Shown here: positions 11,301-25,400 of the stretch, in pieces
Layout: each line of letters begins with the position of its first letter
How positions within the stretch are numbered: the stretch's first letter is position 1
Source of the DNA: Morchella semilibera
Taxonomy: Eukaryota; Ascomycota; Pezizomycetes; Pezizales; Morchellaceae
Direction: 5' to 3'
Assembly: GCA_009192285.1 (NCBI GenBank)
Contig: CM018606.1
Span: 2,470,081 to 2,534,080, forward strand
DNA: 64,000 nucleotides
Made by a program: the position numbers and the translations under genes
The notes under the pieces: model-generated
The model's input: only the letters and a program-made list of their open reading frames with translations
Told to the model about the DNA's origin: nothing
Database searches by the model: none

Positions 11301-11766
11301 CGCCTTCAGCAGGCACACGACTTCCATGGTATCCATTCGCAACATACGGTTGATTCTGGTAATGATTCGGAATGAAACTTGTAGTACTCAACACCCATGA
11401 CTCTGAGTCAAAATCTGTGATGTTCTGGGGCACATGGTTATTGTCCCAGTCCGAGGGCGGAGGGGCCGACAATTGTCGACCTCGTAGCAAGCTCAACAAC
11501 TCATTCGAAACGACAGGCAGTGCATTCGAATACGTCAGCAGCAAAGCGAGAGTGATGAAGACAGCCATTATCAACACGCGAGCCATCTTTCGTGAAGAAG
11601 GCAGAAATGGAAAGGGATGTTTCTTTTCCCGGCCCTGTTCCTTCGGTAGTGACAGAGAGGATTGATCCGCGGGAAAGGTGCGGTAGGTGCGATTATTATA
11701 GCCCTTCTCTGAGCCTAACTTACTACCGTCGTCATCTTGTAGGTCTGGCGTGGGACATAGCTGCAT
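8329..11766 (-). CDS. Acid trehalase, glycoside hydrolase family 65
   Basis: It hydrolyses alpha,alpha-trehalose to glucose outside the cell or in the vacuole. Five exons on the minus strand: 11766-11290, 11237-10196, 10134-9746, 9692-9405, 9345-8329; all four introns (52, 61, 53, 59 nt) are GT-AG and each junction restores family sequence (for example GVGFW-ISTSD and FWDAD-LWMLPG). The product is about 1070 residues. A hydrophobic segment (LIMAVFITLALLL) follows ~60 N-terminal residues, so it is a signal anchor from ATG 11766 or a signal peptide from ATG 11586 (about 1010 residues). The GH65 N-terminal beta-sandwich holds SFIPNHYQNQPYVANGYHGS; the catalytic barrel holds GGLTSDSYAGLVFWDAD and YPWTSSRFGNCTGTGPC. 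The last ~150 residues resemble an F5/8 type C (discoidin-like) domain, as in fungal acid trehalases. Many N-glycosylation sequons fit secretion. The family call is secure; the exact start is not. Confidence 0.93.
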
Positions 11767-14700
11767 GACGAGACCTGTTGTTTCTGTCGCGACCTCATTT
11801 CCCACCGCCACTACCTTCTTCTCCTCCTCCTCTTTTCGGATCACCGATTTCTTCGCGGCCACCTTTGCTATGGGAATTCTTTGCAGAATCAGGTTTGGGG
11901 TGTGTATAAAAAGTACAACGTAAGCTAGGCTAGATGGATGTAAGGTGTGTGTGTAAGTATGTAGTATGTATGTATAGGTTGTGTATGTACGTGAACGGTG
12001 AGGTATTTTTTTTTATTCAGGTCACTCACTGTCAGTACTTTTTTTTGCCTGTCTATATCAGTCAGTCGCGCAGTGCGTTTGTCACCGCTACAAGCTATCA
12101 GGTACTTGTTGACTTGGACCTTGTTTCGTACGCCGAGAGCTCTCTGGGGGCGCGGGAAGGGGGGGGGGGGGTACAGGCTACAGCTGCTGGGTATTTTACC
12201 GGGGGATAGGCGCGTTTCCTGGGGAAGGAAGGCAGCAAACAGGATTTAGGGAAGTGTTGAGATATCGAGATGATAAAGGGGGTGAATACTCGAAGGTTGT
12301 GGAGTAGTGGCCGAGAGCTTGGTTACATGTAGGTAGGTATCTCTTCTCCCCCGGCTGAGACAATGATAGACAGCTTGAGAAGCTAGAAATGAGCAGAAGA
12401 CTGGGGAAATATATTGCCTCTGCCTTCAACGCTTCCAATAACACTATAGCTGTACTGTAGGTACAGTAATTTACCCAGTGGGAGAATTGTTTTTCTATTC
12501 ACTGGTCTCCTGACTGCCCTCTCTATTCTCACGAGGATGGATAAACTGAGATGAGGCTCTCTCTCTCTCTCACGCACTCTCTTCTCTCCACATACCTTTC
12601 CACAGTCCCTGACCCTGCCGATCTTTGGATCTGCCCTTTTTCTTTCCCTTGCTGGTAACCACTTACTATAAGAAAACGTCACACTGCATGGGATCAGCAA
12701 TGGGGGGCATGACCAACACCCCAGAGTCCAAGCCGCGGAGGTGGTGGTGGGGCAAAAAAAATAAAAAAAAAAGGTCTTCTCCCCGCAAAGATGATATTCC
12801 CCACAACGGGCATTCCCGCGGGTGAGCACTCAGAGCGAGAACGATCGAATGGGAGGTTTCTGGTTTCTGGAATTTATCATTCTCGGATTGGAATGAGACC
12901 GGGTTCACGGAGGTCGTACTGGCTGGCTGTGGATTTCCTTTGTAAGGGCGCTCGCTCTCCCTGGATACGAGCAAAAAGATTTCTATCCTAGAGGGGCTAG
13001 AAAGCATTAGAATAAACATAATCAGGTTAATATCACCCGGATCCCAAAAATCTCACTTCTACCAATCGACAATTTCTTACTCTACTTGATAAACAGAAGC
13101 CTAATAATTTCCACTTTCTGCTTTTTTTTTTTCCTTTTTCCTTTTTTACTTTTTCTTACCAAATGAAACAACGTTTTTCCGCTGCACTCCTCCGGCTCCC
13201 CCGGCTCCATGTCGGCCTAATAATTCTCCTCATTCTGCCACCGTACATAAGCTAGACCCCCGGAGTAGCACAACATTAGCCCTCGCCGCCGCCCCTCGTT
13301 GAGTAAAGAAAAGCGACCTCCCCGCACCTCCCCGCAAAATCTACAAAAACGTATCCCGAAGCAGCAACACAACCACCGGGCAGCGAGTCGCGGCCGGCCG
13401 GGCGCGGCTGGCTGTGACCTACATACCTGCCGTCAGCGAGATATGTACTTGTAGGTGAGTGGGCCCGGAATGTTGCGTCGGGGCTGGTTGAAGTCGGGCC
13501 GGACAGGTACGGGGCTCCAGGGTGGGACGGGGTGGAAAAGGTACAAAGGAGGAAAATATAGGCTACAAAAGGCCGTCTTGGGAGAGTGCCAAAGACCCTG
13601 CGCTGGAGTGCTTGAAGAAAGTGTTTCTTTCTGGCGGGTGTTGGGATGAGATTGTTGACAGCGGTCATGAAGAACCTGAGGGTAAAGATCTCAGGAATTG
13701 TTCCGAAATTGATGCTGTATATTGTTTGAATCTACATGCCCCTATCGTTCCCACAATTTTAGGGCCTTGACCCATACATACTTGTATAAAACGAGGAGCG
13801 AATCATAACCCCTCCACGGCATCTCCAAGGCTTCCAACAAACGTCCCCATATATATATATAAGACCGCGGTTGTAGATTGATACCCCTTGCTCAACTCCA
13901 AGCACATCTCAGCATCGATAACAACACTAATTATTATTCAGTCAGTTGATCAGGCAAAGTCACACAACTTAGCGCGGATTATGTCTTGGTAGAATACCTG
14001 ATTGATACAATGTCTTGGCATTGGTCGACCCTCATAAACTTCAAGAAGCATGAATGGAGGCTTAATGACTGAGTGAGTACATGTATCTGCTGTAGGATGC
14101 AAAAGCCCTCAAGAGAGACCGAGTATATATGATACGAATGCCCGTACTTAAAGCATCAACGAGATGCATTCAACCTGGGTCTAGTGATCGGGTCCAATCA
14201 ATCACAATAGCTCAATCATCTATGGTTACTTTGCCTATCATATCATATCATGTGTAGCAACCCAATCGATATAGTAAAACAAGCGCTTAACTATCTACCC
14301 GGGTGAAAACGTCAAACATCCTGTTGGGCGTCTATAAATATAAGCTTTCCAATAAAACGGCCCATAATGACCTGCAACCAAATGGAGATACGACTTTGAC
14401 CAATACCGCTAGTGCATGTGAGCCCCCACAGGAAATCCCATCTGCGCTGCTACCACACCGAGGGCGGGTACTCAAGAAAGCTCATGGGTCTCTATCAGTT
14501 GTAGGAATTGAAGCCTTTGGGCTCCTTCCAAAACTTACTACACCGCGATGTGGGTGAGATGGGGATATATTGTGGTGAGGGGTACCGGTGATAAAACTGA
14601 TTATTATACAGGGATGGCGAAGACCTGGTTGTCGGGCGGGTTGCCATTTCCATGGTTCAATGATTCTGGGGATGCTGGGAACATACATGTCGTGGTCATG

Positions 14701-16259
14701 AGTCAGTACTCTAAATAACCAAACTGCCTACTGGGGGGCGGTTCGGTCTCTTCTACGTAGCATATTACAATGACTGCAATTTGAGGCCATCTAGTGGGGT
14801 TCCTGGGCTCACTAGGAAGCCGCGGGGTGGGACTGCGCTGCAACACTTCCTTCCAAACCAGGGTTAAAATCAATAGCATATACGGATCATGACATTTAGG
14901 CACGATTCAATACTACATGTATTTAATAGAATAGATCTAGATGTACCGAGGGTAATAGTGTGTAGTAATCATTAATGTGATTTAAGACACTACATCCCAG
15001 CATCTACACTCCGGGAACTCCGTCATAAGATCTCACTCTGGATCGACATGAAGAAGAATCTCACGTGCCACGCACCTACATGAATACATGAATACAGATT
15101 CCAAACACCCCAACTACAAGTACTTGACATGTATGTATATCTGTGTAAACTAAACATCTTCTACTTTACAACCACACGAAAACCCCTATAACCACATGTA
15201 CATGGAGATCCGGCAGTCTCCCTCCCTCCCAACCGTAAAGTCAAACGGCCGGCACATGTGCAGAACTGGCGCTGTCTCTACCATACCAGATCACGTCGTG
15301 CTTGGTCAATTGACCAGAAACACGGCCGTAGCTAGCGGGCAACGATCAGCCCCCCCCCCCCCCACTTAATACAACCTGCTATGATCCACCGCACGGATCA
15401 ACGCTCTTCCGGGAACGAACGGGGGGTCCGTGGTTCAAGCCATACGCTATAAATATCTACAAGTAACTCCCCAATCGGTACGATGGCACGTACAATTGAA
15501 TTTTATCGAGATTAGGGAGCAGGTGGCGCCGAAAACATTGATTGTCGGAAATCAAATATTGGTGTTTGGTAGCAGCATTAAACCTCGGGGGGGTGGCAGT
15601 GCTACTGGGTTGGGGGGGAATCTGGAACGTTCATCTCATGTTCCACCCATATCGGTAAAGCATCAGGCGATCGCCATGATTGCATTGACATTGAAGTCTC
15701 TCCGGAGTATATCGGGTATGCATTTCAACTAGACGGGAATATACATGTACTTCTAATAACAGGCCTCAGTTGGAATCCTCTATATATTTCCAGAATAGGG
15801 CTTGCATTTACTTAGAAAAGGGCCATGATGTGATTTTAAGTAAATATACGGTAGAGCAAAAATTATACACAAAAGGAAACAATTGCACAGTGTTGGCGTG
15901 TATTTACCTCGCTTTAAAACCAGAGTTATAAAAGTCAAAAAAAAACATTACTTTAAACAAGCCAAACCCCAGTAATCAGAAGAGGGATTTACTTGCTGAA
16001 GTACAAATAGACCTATCCCACGCTACGCAAAATAGAAATGGTAAACCAAACCGAAAACCCCATCCTGATATCTAGCTCCGGCTGATCCTTAAAAGTAAGG
16101 AAGTAATTGATAGAATGAGATAGAAAAGACGAAATTTTTCTGTTAGGGCTAGCATTCAACAAGCACGCTCTGATCACGCAATTCCTCCGAAAACAAACTA
16201 ATTCCGGGACCCCGCCCAGTCCATCCCTTCCTAACCCTGCTTAATCATGCCCCAGGCAC
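11767..16259. other. Long region without a supportable gene
   Basis: Several open frames of 60-150 codons exist on both strands, but none has a recognisable domain, consistent codon texture or splice context. There are T/A homopolymers (12003-12012, 12755-12772, 13121-13145), a G run (12160-12171), a C run (15350-15363) and scattered TACATGTA palindromes. The stretch just upstream of 11766 presumably carries the trehalase promoter. Confidence 0.45.
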
Positions 16260-17130
16260 TTAGGTGATGCTCTCCCTGAAAACACTCCTCCTCTCGCTCT
16301 CAACGCTTGGTCGTCCACCTCTCACATTGTTTCCGACGAATCCTTCGCTTTCGGGTCTCCTGATGTCTCCCGCGAATGGGTTTGTCGCATCATCAGCGGG
16401 ATATGGCGGTGGCACACTTCGTCTCGGGGGCTCCCTGCTTCGGCTCCGGCCTCTCTCCGGCTCTTCGTGTCCGTGATGCTCCTGCATCTGATGCGCCTCA
16501 CCATAGCGACCTCTGCTATCAGAAACCGAACGTTGGCCGTATCCGCCACCAGTATAAGAGATGTCCTCTTCGTCTACCATGCGAGAGTCCCAGGCTTGAT
16601 CAGGGTCCAAAGCCTCGCGGGTCCGTGCGGAGCGGGTTCCGGCGCCGGAGTAGCCGGTATTCGCTCCGAAAACTCCCTTTACCGCACCGACAAAGCCGGC
16701 ACCTCCGCGAGCAGGCTCATAGGAAGATGGGGCCGAACGCTTGTTGTTCTTTATGAAGGGGACGTATGTTCGCCAGCTAGGGGCCGGGAGACCAAGACGG
16801 CGAGCTCGGAGCTGTGTATACACCTATTGCAGTTCTGAATCAATATCAATCATACTCAAGATGATTATAGTGTAGCCCTTCGTTAATTCAAAAAGGATTT
16901 GGGATTGAAAGTGTAGGGATTCCGGGTAAAGATGTAAACATAGGAGGTGGGGTACAAACGATATAAGAAATCAGTGCAAGCACTAAAATGATGAGAGCTA
17001 CGATTACTATGATGCCCCATATTGGCATTCCTTCAACCTCATGGTGAAATAAACCCGGAGGATGAGTGGCACCATATGGTGGGGGATCATGGGAGTGGTC
17101 TTCTTCGTCGGGAGCTGCTCTGGGAGCCAT
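16260..17130 (-). CDS. Small single-pass membrane protein
   Basis: Two exons on the minus strand: 17130-16960 and 16823-16260, separated by a 136-nt intron with a GTTTGT donor and an AATAG acceptor, giving about 244 residues. The start is the ATG at 17130 (MAPRAAPDEEDH). A Pro-rich, His-containing N-terminus of ~35 residues precedes one transmembrane helix (IWGIIVIVALIILVLALISYI). The junction places VYTQLRARRLGLPAPS directly after the helix. An RxRRLGLP-x-PS motif just past a single helix is a layout I associate with small fungal membrane proteins, from memory. The C-terminal half is polar, rich in Arg, Ser and Gly, with an RGRSRSREPPRRSVPPPYP stretch containing a PPPY motif that could recruit WW-domain ligases. 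No function is known to me. The intron is longer than others here, so its boundaries are less certain. Confidence 0.6.
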
Positions 17131-20100
17131 GCTCTGCAGGTTCACCGGTGCCGGTGGTTCTTAGCTGCAGGTATTTTAGTGCTATTGGACAAGTTGATCG
17201 ATCGACTGTTATTGCAGCGTATAAGTTATTGTTTGATTGATTAAGTGACGATGGATGATGAGTGGGTGTTGTGGAAAGAAAAGTAGTGGGAGAAGAAGCA
17301 CAGCAGAAGGAGAAGTGAAGGGGGAAAGGAGTGGATCAGCCAGCGAAGTGTTCCGAGATGTTAAGGATATGTAACATGAACGGAAAAGAAAGGAATGAAA
17401 AAATGCATGAAGAAGAGTAGGTAGAACAGTGGATAGAGGGATAATAAAAGGAAGACCCTTTTTTTTTTTTTGCTCTCAGCTCCCTCTCGCTGCCACTCCT
17501 TCTAGGCGCTACAAATGGACATTCTATGAGACAAAGGGGGGCCAAAAGTGTTTTTTTGGGGAGGGCATATTCTTGGCGGGGAAATTAACTTACCGCGTTT
17601 GTTAAGGAGTTCCTTTAAATAGAAGAATCAAAGATATATGATATATTGCCGTGTGTACGAAAGTGTGAGGGCGAGGGTTGAGGTCAGATTAAAGGTCTTC
17701 GTGATACTCTACAGGTGAGAAAGGTATTCTGCGGCTGAGTTGATTTCGATCTTGATTTCGATTCAAGCCTGCCAAGAAACCACGACCATGGTGAGCCTCT
17801 GTGGCGCGCAAAGTTATTCTAGTACCATGTATGAGTTGGCTTTCGTTTCGCATCAAGCTTCCTCAAATAAACAAATTATTGAAAATCAAATCCCTAGGCT
17901 TACATGTAGTGCTCTACTCTTCTTTTCTTTGCAACTCATGTATTTAGTAATCCGCTCTGTGTCTAAGACCGAAGTCTGACACCGATTCAGAGTAGCTAGA
18001 TCGTGAGATCGAAGGAGACTCAAGTCCAACGCAACCCTAAACGCAGAAAAAGTAAATAAGCCAAAGAAGACAGAGCATGATGCGCTAACTGCATACTCTA
18101 CTCGCTCGCTTACTTTTCTTGCGCATCATGATCATGAAGTGCAATCAAGTTGGGGATGACTACGTCCGACGTCCGCTATCTACGGTGTACAGTACTTCAC
18201 TGGATACCAAAGTTTAAATAGTAGCGGGGAGGAATAGAATCTGATATTATGATTATATAATTTTTAGGTTTTGTGGCTGCGTTGATCGAGTGACCGAGTG
18301 ATCGGTTGTGAGTTAATGTCAGGGAGATCGAGAGCGTATAAGAGTTATTAATAATGTGGGCAATGTATGAGCTAACTCCTCGCTGGTTCAAAACTGATTA
18401 TCTATATCACACATGAAGATAAACCTCAGGCAACATGCAAAAATTAAACCTACCCATTAATTTCTCACCCAATTCATGTAGAACCCAACTAATTTTATAA
18501 ACAGACTCAAAACATATTTTGCGTTAAACACTTTAAACCAAAGAAGCAGCGCCTGGATAGCACCTAAGGCGAGTAGGGGTAGCGTATAACTGTCTCGAGA
18601 GGATCCCATTCTGTGGGGTATGTATGCCTTCGAGGTAAGCATATACTAGGGATCTAGCACATCTCGACCAATACGAGACGAGGGAGTAGGTGAAGTTACC
18701 GTGGTTGGTTTTACAATTACCCTATCAAATCTATCTTAATCGTAATTAGAAAGTAGCAAATAATTTATGTCTACATCTTAGAATCTCTGTCTCTTAATGG
18801 ATTGGGCTTTCTTATAGCTACATGTAATTACTTTATATTACATGTATGTAACGAGGCTCCCATCTTGTGGCCAAATCTTTTACCGAGTGCTACAAACAGC
18901 ACATTATGTTGTTTGTTTCCTATATTTTTAACTATATAGGCATAGATCCTTGAATTAACTATGCAGTTGAATTCTGCCATCAAGTTCACCGGCAACACTG
19001 ATATCAGCTCAAGAGAAAATGAAATGGTGTAAATGTAGATTTGACCACGGGCGACCTCCGTGTGCATGGATTTTAACTGGGGGATGTTATGTGGATAATT
19101 ACTTGTATGTATAAGCGTAGCTGCCATACGACGTCAAAAGCCAATTTCAACTTTCACTTTGAGGGTTGAGTTTCCCACTATAGACACTCTTAGTGTGTCC
19201 TTAGTATGTGTTGTCTGCTACGAGTACCATCCGACTACTCGTATTTTCCTGACATTTGTAAAAGGAACTGCTATTGCATGCATATGCCATACGAATACGC
19301 GCTAAGTCCAAAATTTAGTATGGTATGTAGCAGTGGTCCCTTTCACAGACGTTAGAAGAACCTGGGATACACACGTCGTCACCCATGCGTGTCCTGGGTT
19401 AGTACCGGCTTCGGCATATATAGACACTCCTTTGGGCCTTTGAAAAAATCAACCTCTAGAACACCAAAATACTAAGTCTCGGTTATAGATATATTGTCCA
19501 AAAATCGAACGCGGTGCACAATAAGAGTGATATCTCATGATTCGACTAGAAAGGCTTAATTGGACCACTACAGTCCTGTAGCTAGCCCTGAGATTTCTAC
19601 ATTGGCAGCATGGATCCTGTCCTATCGGAGGAATCTTTCTTAGCTCATCATGCAATCAGACCGCATGCCTACATTTCTGTTAATCCTCGACCCATGCTAC
19701 GGATCTTTCTGTTGGCTTTTACCGGTATATCTCCGATTGGAACAACCACAGAGAGCTATTAACGGTTTTCTGTCCGCAAAATTGGGACTATGAAAGCGGT
19801 GAGATAGCGGCTATCTAAGGAATGGTAATTAGCTTATTGGCTACTTGTTTGAGGCAGGAAGTTGGGGGCATATCTGTTACTAATCGTTGATTGGGAACTG
19901 CACTTTCCGATTCCCTAGAAACACGTATCGGTAACCTTCGGTATTCTTAAGTAAGGAAAACGTGTTATTTCTCAGTCCCGTCTTCATAGCCATGGACTGT
20001 TTTAAAATCGGTTTCCTAGAGGTGTGTTTGTATCTCGGCCTAACTGATATAAGCCGAAAGAGAGCTGGGCGTCTCTATTTAGCTCATAACTTGCTATACC

Positions 20101-22469
20101 TGATATTCCGGAGGCCACCAGTGCCGTATTGAAGGATGAGCACCATAGCTATGCATCTTCCCCATACACGCAAAACTTATCCGGCCTCGAATTCATCTCC
20201 TGTCTTGCAAGATTCAACCATGGAAACGCTTTTACAGATCTGCACTTCCCTGTACGTATATTTCCATGGCGTGTCTTGCTTGTTTTTTTTTTTGGTCCGC
20301 TACTACAAATTTAGGCAGAAGTATGCTTGTTTATGGAACGAAATGAGAGGGCCTCTAAAGAGACGGTTAATTGCCGCACGCCTAGAGTAGCAGCAACATA
20401 ATGGGAATTGGTATATTTAATTTTCTGCTCTCTAGGGGAAAAAGAAAAATCTCTCCTGTTTGGATGTCGTCATAACAGGTTACTGCCCCGAATTAGGACG
20501 TACATCTAAGTAGGAACTGCTAAGATTATTTATCACTGCCTAAGGAACAGCGGCCACATCGATGGTACTGCGCTCATACATTACCTCTAGATCGATCGCG
20601 GGCCTTTAAACGTGGGGAAGTGCATCTCAGCTGCGGGTGTTCATCCGGAGTAGAGGGCGCGAAGTAGGTTTCATGGCCCGTCACTCGATTGTTGCCAAGA
20701 AAGGTTCTAGATTTCTACCACCAAGAACCATGGCGTGGAGGGTGGGTGTACCTACAGACCCTGACAACAGCGGGTAGTTGCATGCTACCACCTCGCTAAT
20801 TGCTAGAAATAAGGAATAGATATTCAGGGAACTGCCGATAGATAGAAAAACAAAAAGGAACATCGGCATGTCTTTGCCGTACGTACGTCCGCTGTTCAAA
20901 AAATGGAGGGAAAAAAAAGGTCTTTCTGCGCTCAGCGCTGCGAGCCGCGGTCGATGATGTGGCTCCAGTAGCATTGTACCTTTTACTCTTTTGACGCCCC
21001 AGGAACTGATTGGATAGAGGTGACGGGTTTAATGATAGTGCATCCCCAACGGTGTGATTTTGGGCGTACGATGATGAGCTTGAGCATGATATCTTGTAAT
21101 GCAGGTATCAGACTGCAACGACAGAGGGGGGAACGGGTTAACGATCTCTGTGTACCTACCTGCACTGCCCCCTCCCTCTCGCCTAACGACTCGACTAGCT
21201 TCATTCTGGCCTACCTTGCTTCATTTTTGAAAAAGCAAAGTCTTTGCGTTACCGGCCAGATGGATATTGAGTCTCGTTTTAAAGTGCTCTGTTACCTGCA
21301 TGCAAGGCCAGACAGAGATAATAGCATGAAAAGGGAAAGAGTAGTCTCTGTTTTCTATATGGAATCCATCCCACATATCAGGAATTATTTACATGATATT
21401 ACGAGTAAAGATCCTTCATTTGCTTGGTGTTTATAATCTATCTGGACCACACGATTGTAATTTCTGTTTCTCCCAGTAAACAATAACTAAAATGGTGGCC
21501 TTTAATTTGATACTTATGATAACTAGGAAATAATTAAGAAATAATAATAAAGATAATAGTAGGAGCTTTTATCATCATCTAGTGCCTGGTAACATCGAGA
21601 TGTTTATTTGATAGGATTCAAACAGGGCCAGAGGTAGGAATTTCAGTAATTGCGACGTAAGAATAGCTTGATCCTGTTGTGGCCTAGGGCGAGGATTCTT
21701 TTATTCTTTCTTTCTTTTAAAATATTTTCATTGAGCCATTCTGCTAGCCATCCCTAACGTGGGGGTTAGTTGCCGCCGTTGGAGACCCTTATGTACTCAA
21801 CTATTTCCAATACCTTCTTGATGAAGGTAGAGCTAGAGTATCAAGCGGCAGCTACCGGTACGGTACATGCTCATCATCACCTAGGAAATACGGCACCTCA
21901 GTTGAAGCCTCTTGCGTCCCTTAACGAGGTTATTACTGGTGCCCACCCCTGCTGCCACTCTTTCGCATGCAGGCCAACTCAGCGTGTGCTGTTTTTCTCA
22001 GGGTCAGCTTCAACCTCGTCTGTTGTTCGCTGTATCGCAACAATAAGAATAACCATACGTCCATCCACTGTGATGGAGGGCGGACGTTGTTTGAGTGAAG
22101 CGGAGAAGCAGCAGCAATTACCTTTACCTCCAATCCCATTTCTCTGATCTAGTTATCCTAGAAATACCGTCATTTATTTCGCACATATACGGTTCTCTGT
22201 GTCAAACAAGTCTCATAAACTTGGGGTCAATAAGGGGAAGAGAGAGGTAGAGAGAGAAAAACCAAATATTTTCAAACAAATTTAAGAATCGTTTTCATAC
22301 AAAATCCCGATTCTTAAAGACTGGAGAAGTGGTCAGTTTTTCTTCCTCCTCAGACCTTTTTCTTTGGTGCTCTTTTGACTCGATTTCTATCCAATAGTGC
22401 GTGTCTCCGGGCCGGTCCTATATCAAATCGCATTGGTGATTTGAACCCCTTCATAGTTGTCTCAGAATA
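17131..22469. other. AT-rich region without a supportable gene
   Basis: More than 5 kb with only short open frames lacking domain or splice support. Sequence is of mixed composition with TACATGTA palindromes near 17902, 18821 and 18838. It may hold decayed repeats, but I found no terminal repeats or recognisable protein remnants. Confidence 0.4.
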
Positions 22470-25400
22470 ATGTCAAATCATCTCTTTCAACACTCCCCCC
22501 TGTCACCCTCCGTTTATTTATCCAACGCCTCCCACTCGTCAACCACCACGTTTTCAAACCACACTGCAGGCAGTTGGGAGTGGCCTAAGTGGAGCTGTGA
22601 GCTGGATGCCTTCTGCGATTCCGCTAAAAGGGTTATTCGTGACCTGGGCAGCCTATTACAACCCGAACACCTCGTTCAATTCGAGCTTGAGTATATTCTG
22701 AGGAGAAGAAGCTCTGATGCTGGGATTGGTGGAGTGGCTGACACCGACAACAACACCACCAGCGGAGGTTATCTCTCAGACGTTTCTTCCCTCGACAATA
22801 GTCACGGACCCGCCGCACAACTGCTGTTCATCAATAACGAAGTCGAATCGTCCTCGTCGTATCTCCCGAGACGGGCGTCGCCTAGATTTTCGGTGCGTAC
22901 TGACAGCACGGCATCGCTCGAGGCGGCCGCATATTTCACTGATTCTGAAGGGGAGGGGGTGGAAACTTCAGAGGGAAGGGGGAGACCCTGGGATAGGGAG
23001 ATGGCTGGCACCATGCTTGCAGTTTCGTCAAAGGAGAAGAAAAAGTCAAAATCGGAAAAGAAAGATAAGGAAAAGGAAAAGGAAAAGGACAAAGAAAGGT
23101 CTGTGCGTAAGCATGAGGATTCCGATGAGGATCGAGAGCAGAGGAGAGAGGCACGGAGGAAGCGCAGAGCTGAGAGGGAAGAAAGGAAGGCCAGGGAAGC
23201 CCAAGAGGAAGCAGAGCGTGCAGAGCGAAAGCGGGAGAAGCATGAGCGGCGGGAGCGGAAAGAAGAGAAGCAGAAAAGTGTTGTTGGGACCAAAGAGAAG
23301 ACAATACCAAAGATATCAGTTGAGCAGTTCATTAGCGGAATTGGGTTTGTTTACCATTTTTTTTGGCCACTTGTTTATTTAACACCTGTGCAATTTTTTT
23401 ATGGGAGCAATAATTTAATCTTTTCGTCCAATCACAGTAGATCAAAGTCTCTTATCTCTAGGCGACCCAGCGATTCTCGACCTAAATTAACTATCAAGAG
23501 GAGCAAGAGTACAGTCCTGATGAGGTCTCACGACAGACCCCACGAAAGGTCCTATGACAGACCCTACGAGAGGCCCCAAGAGAGGCCCCAGGAGAGGCCC
23601 CAAGAGAGGCCTCAAGAGAGGCCCCAAGAGAGGCCCCAAGAGAGAGTTCAAGAGAGACCTCAAGAAAGGCCACAGGAAAGACCCCAGGAACGACTACATG
23701 AAAGGCCTGTATCCAGGGAACGACCAAAAGAGCCTTCTAAGGAGAAACACCGCCACCGAGATCACCATGATCATTCGACCCCTGAAGCTCGCGCGAATTG
23801 CATACGCTGCTTGCGAAAGCGAGAGAAAAAAGAGAAACTGGAAAATATTACAATTGTACCACCACCGAAGGTTCGTGAAGCAGTTCGGACGGAAGCAGTT
23901 CGGACGGAAGCAGTTAAAAAAAGTTCAAGAAGGAGGGTGGAACCAGAGAGCGAGGATGAAACGATCATTGAAGCAAAAGAGAGGGTGAAGGAGGCTGTGG
24001 AAGCTGCCGCTGCAGGTACTAAAGCGAAGCCCGTGTTAGGTTTTGTGATTGAGAAAAGGCCAGAAAAACTGTGAGTGCGCCCTGTTCGTCCTATACTCTT
24101 TGATTAACTAACACGCGGAAAGTGTTGAGTGTGTGACCTGCCTTTCTGACGACGTCCCGGTAAGAGAAGCGGCCAAGCTTTCCTGCGGACATTACTGGTG
24201 CAATGAATGCTTGAAACGGATATTCACACTCTCCTTGACCGACCCCGCACATATGCCTCCCAAGTGCTGCACAGACGAGCATGTTCCACTAAAGCATGTT
24301 GATAAACTTCTCAGCTATGAGACAAAAAAGCTTTGGAACAAAAAATACATTGAGTACACATCATCAAACCGTATTTATTGCCCGAAGCCGAACTGTGGTG
24401 AATGGATACAGCCCAAGGAAATACACAACAATGTTGGCAAATGCTCCCAATGCAGAACGAAAGTTTGTGCAATGTGTAATGGAAAAGCTCATGGAGATGG
24501 AGAATGCCCCAAGGACGAGGATTTAATGAGGTTTATAGAAATAGCGAAGAAAAATAAGTTTCAGAGATGCTATAGCTGCAGAGCGATGGTAGAACTAGAA
24601 AGGGGCTGCAATCATATGACGTGAGTCAACCCCTCAATACCCTAAAAGAATTGCAATTACTGACAAGGCGTATAGTTGTCGCTGCACCGCCGAATTTTGC
24701 TACGTTTGTGGAGACAAATGGAAGACTTGCAAATGTCCTTGGTTCAATTACGAACCCGACGACGATGAAGAATATGTTATTCCTGTATGGAACAATGATG
24801 GTGCAGCAATTCCCGCCAATATCGCTGAACGACGAGAACAAAGAGCTAGGGCTCGTGCTGAGCAGCTTCGTCAAGATGAGGAACTTGCCAGACAGTTGGC
24901 GCAAGAAGACGGCTCATTATCACCAGGAATTCATGGAGAGGATGAATATTATCTTCCGAGCCCCATTCAACTTGATCCACTCGCAGCGTTGGGTACCATC
25001 GGATCTGGTCTGAGGAACGGGATTCGACGAATCGCCGCCGATTACGTCGAGACAGCTACTCGAGCAACTCCACAGCCTCGAGGGACCCCACAGCCTCGAG
25101 GGACCCCACAACCTCGCGGAACCCCGCAACCAAGGCTAGAGAGGAGGAGGGTTGAGCCAGTTGCCAGAATCGCGCCACGCGCAAGAAGTCGGGAAGAGAT
25201 TCGAGAGAATCTTTCCAATCTCATACAGGAGGTTGAGGAACTCGAAGAGCGGAGTAGAACCCCCCACCGTCCCAGAATCGCTCGTGTAGAGACCGCCCCG
25301 GAGGCCCGGGAACAAACCCCCCAGAGGTCCCGACGACGGGAATCCATTAACCCAAGCAGATACTTGAGCGGAGCTCAACATGCCAATATTGAACAATACC

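Noticed and set aside
12383-13019. Overlapping minus-strand frames of 117-148 codons
   Set aside because: Low-complexity Phe/Leu runs come from A/T homopolymers; no family resemblance.
13276-13668. Minus-strand open frame of 130 codons
   Set aside because: Composition is GC-skewed without domain, signal or splice support; it overlaps plus-strand frames of similar quality.
21020-22147. Plus-strand frames of 125-138 codons upstream of the RBR gene
   Set aside because: No recognisable domain, no splice partners, and codon texture unlike the neighbouring real genes.
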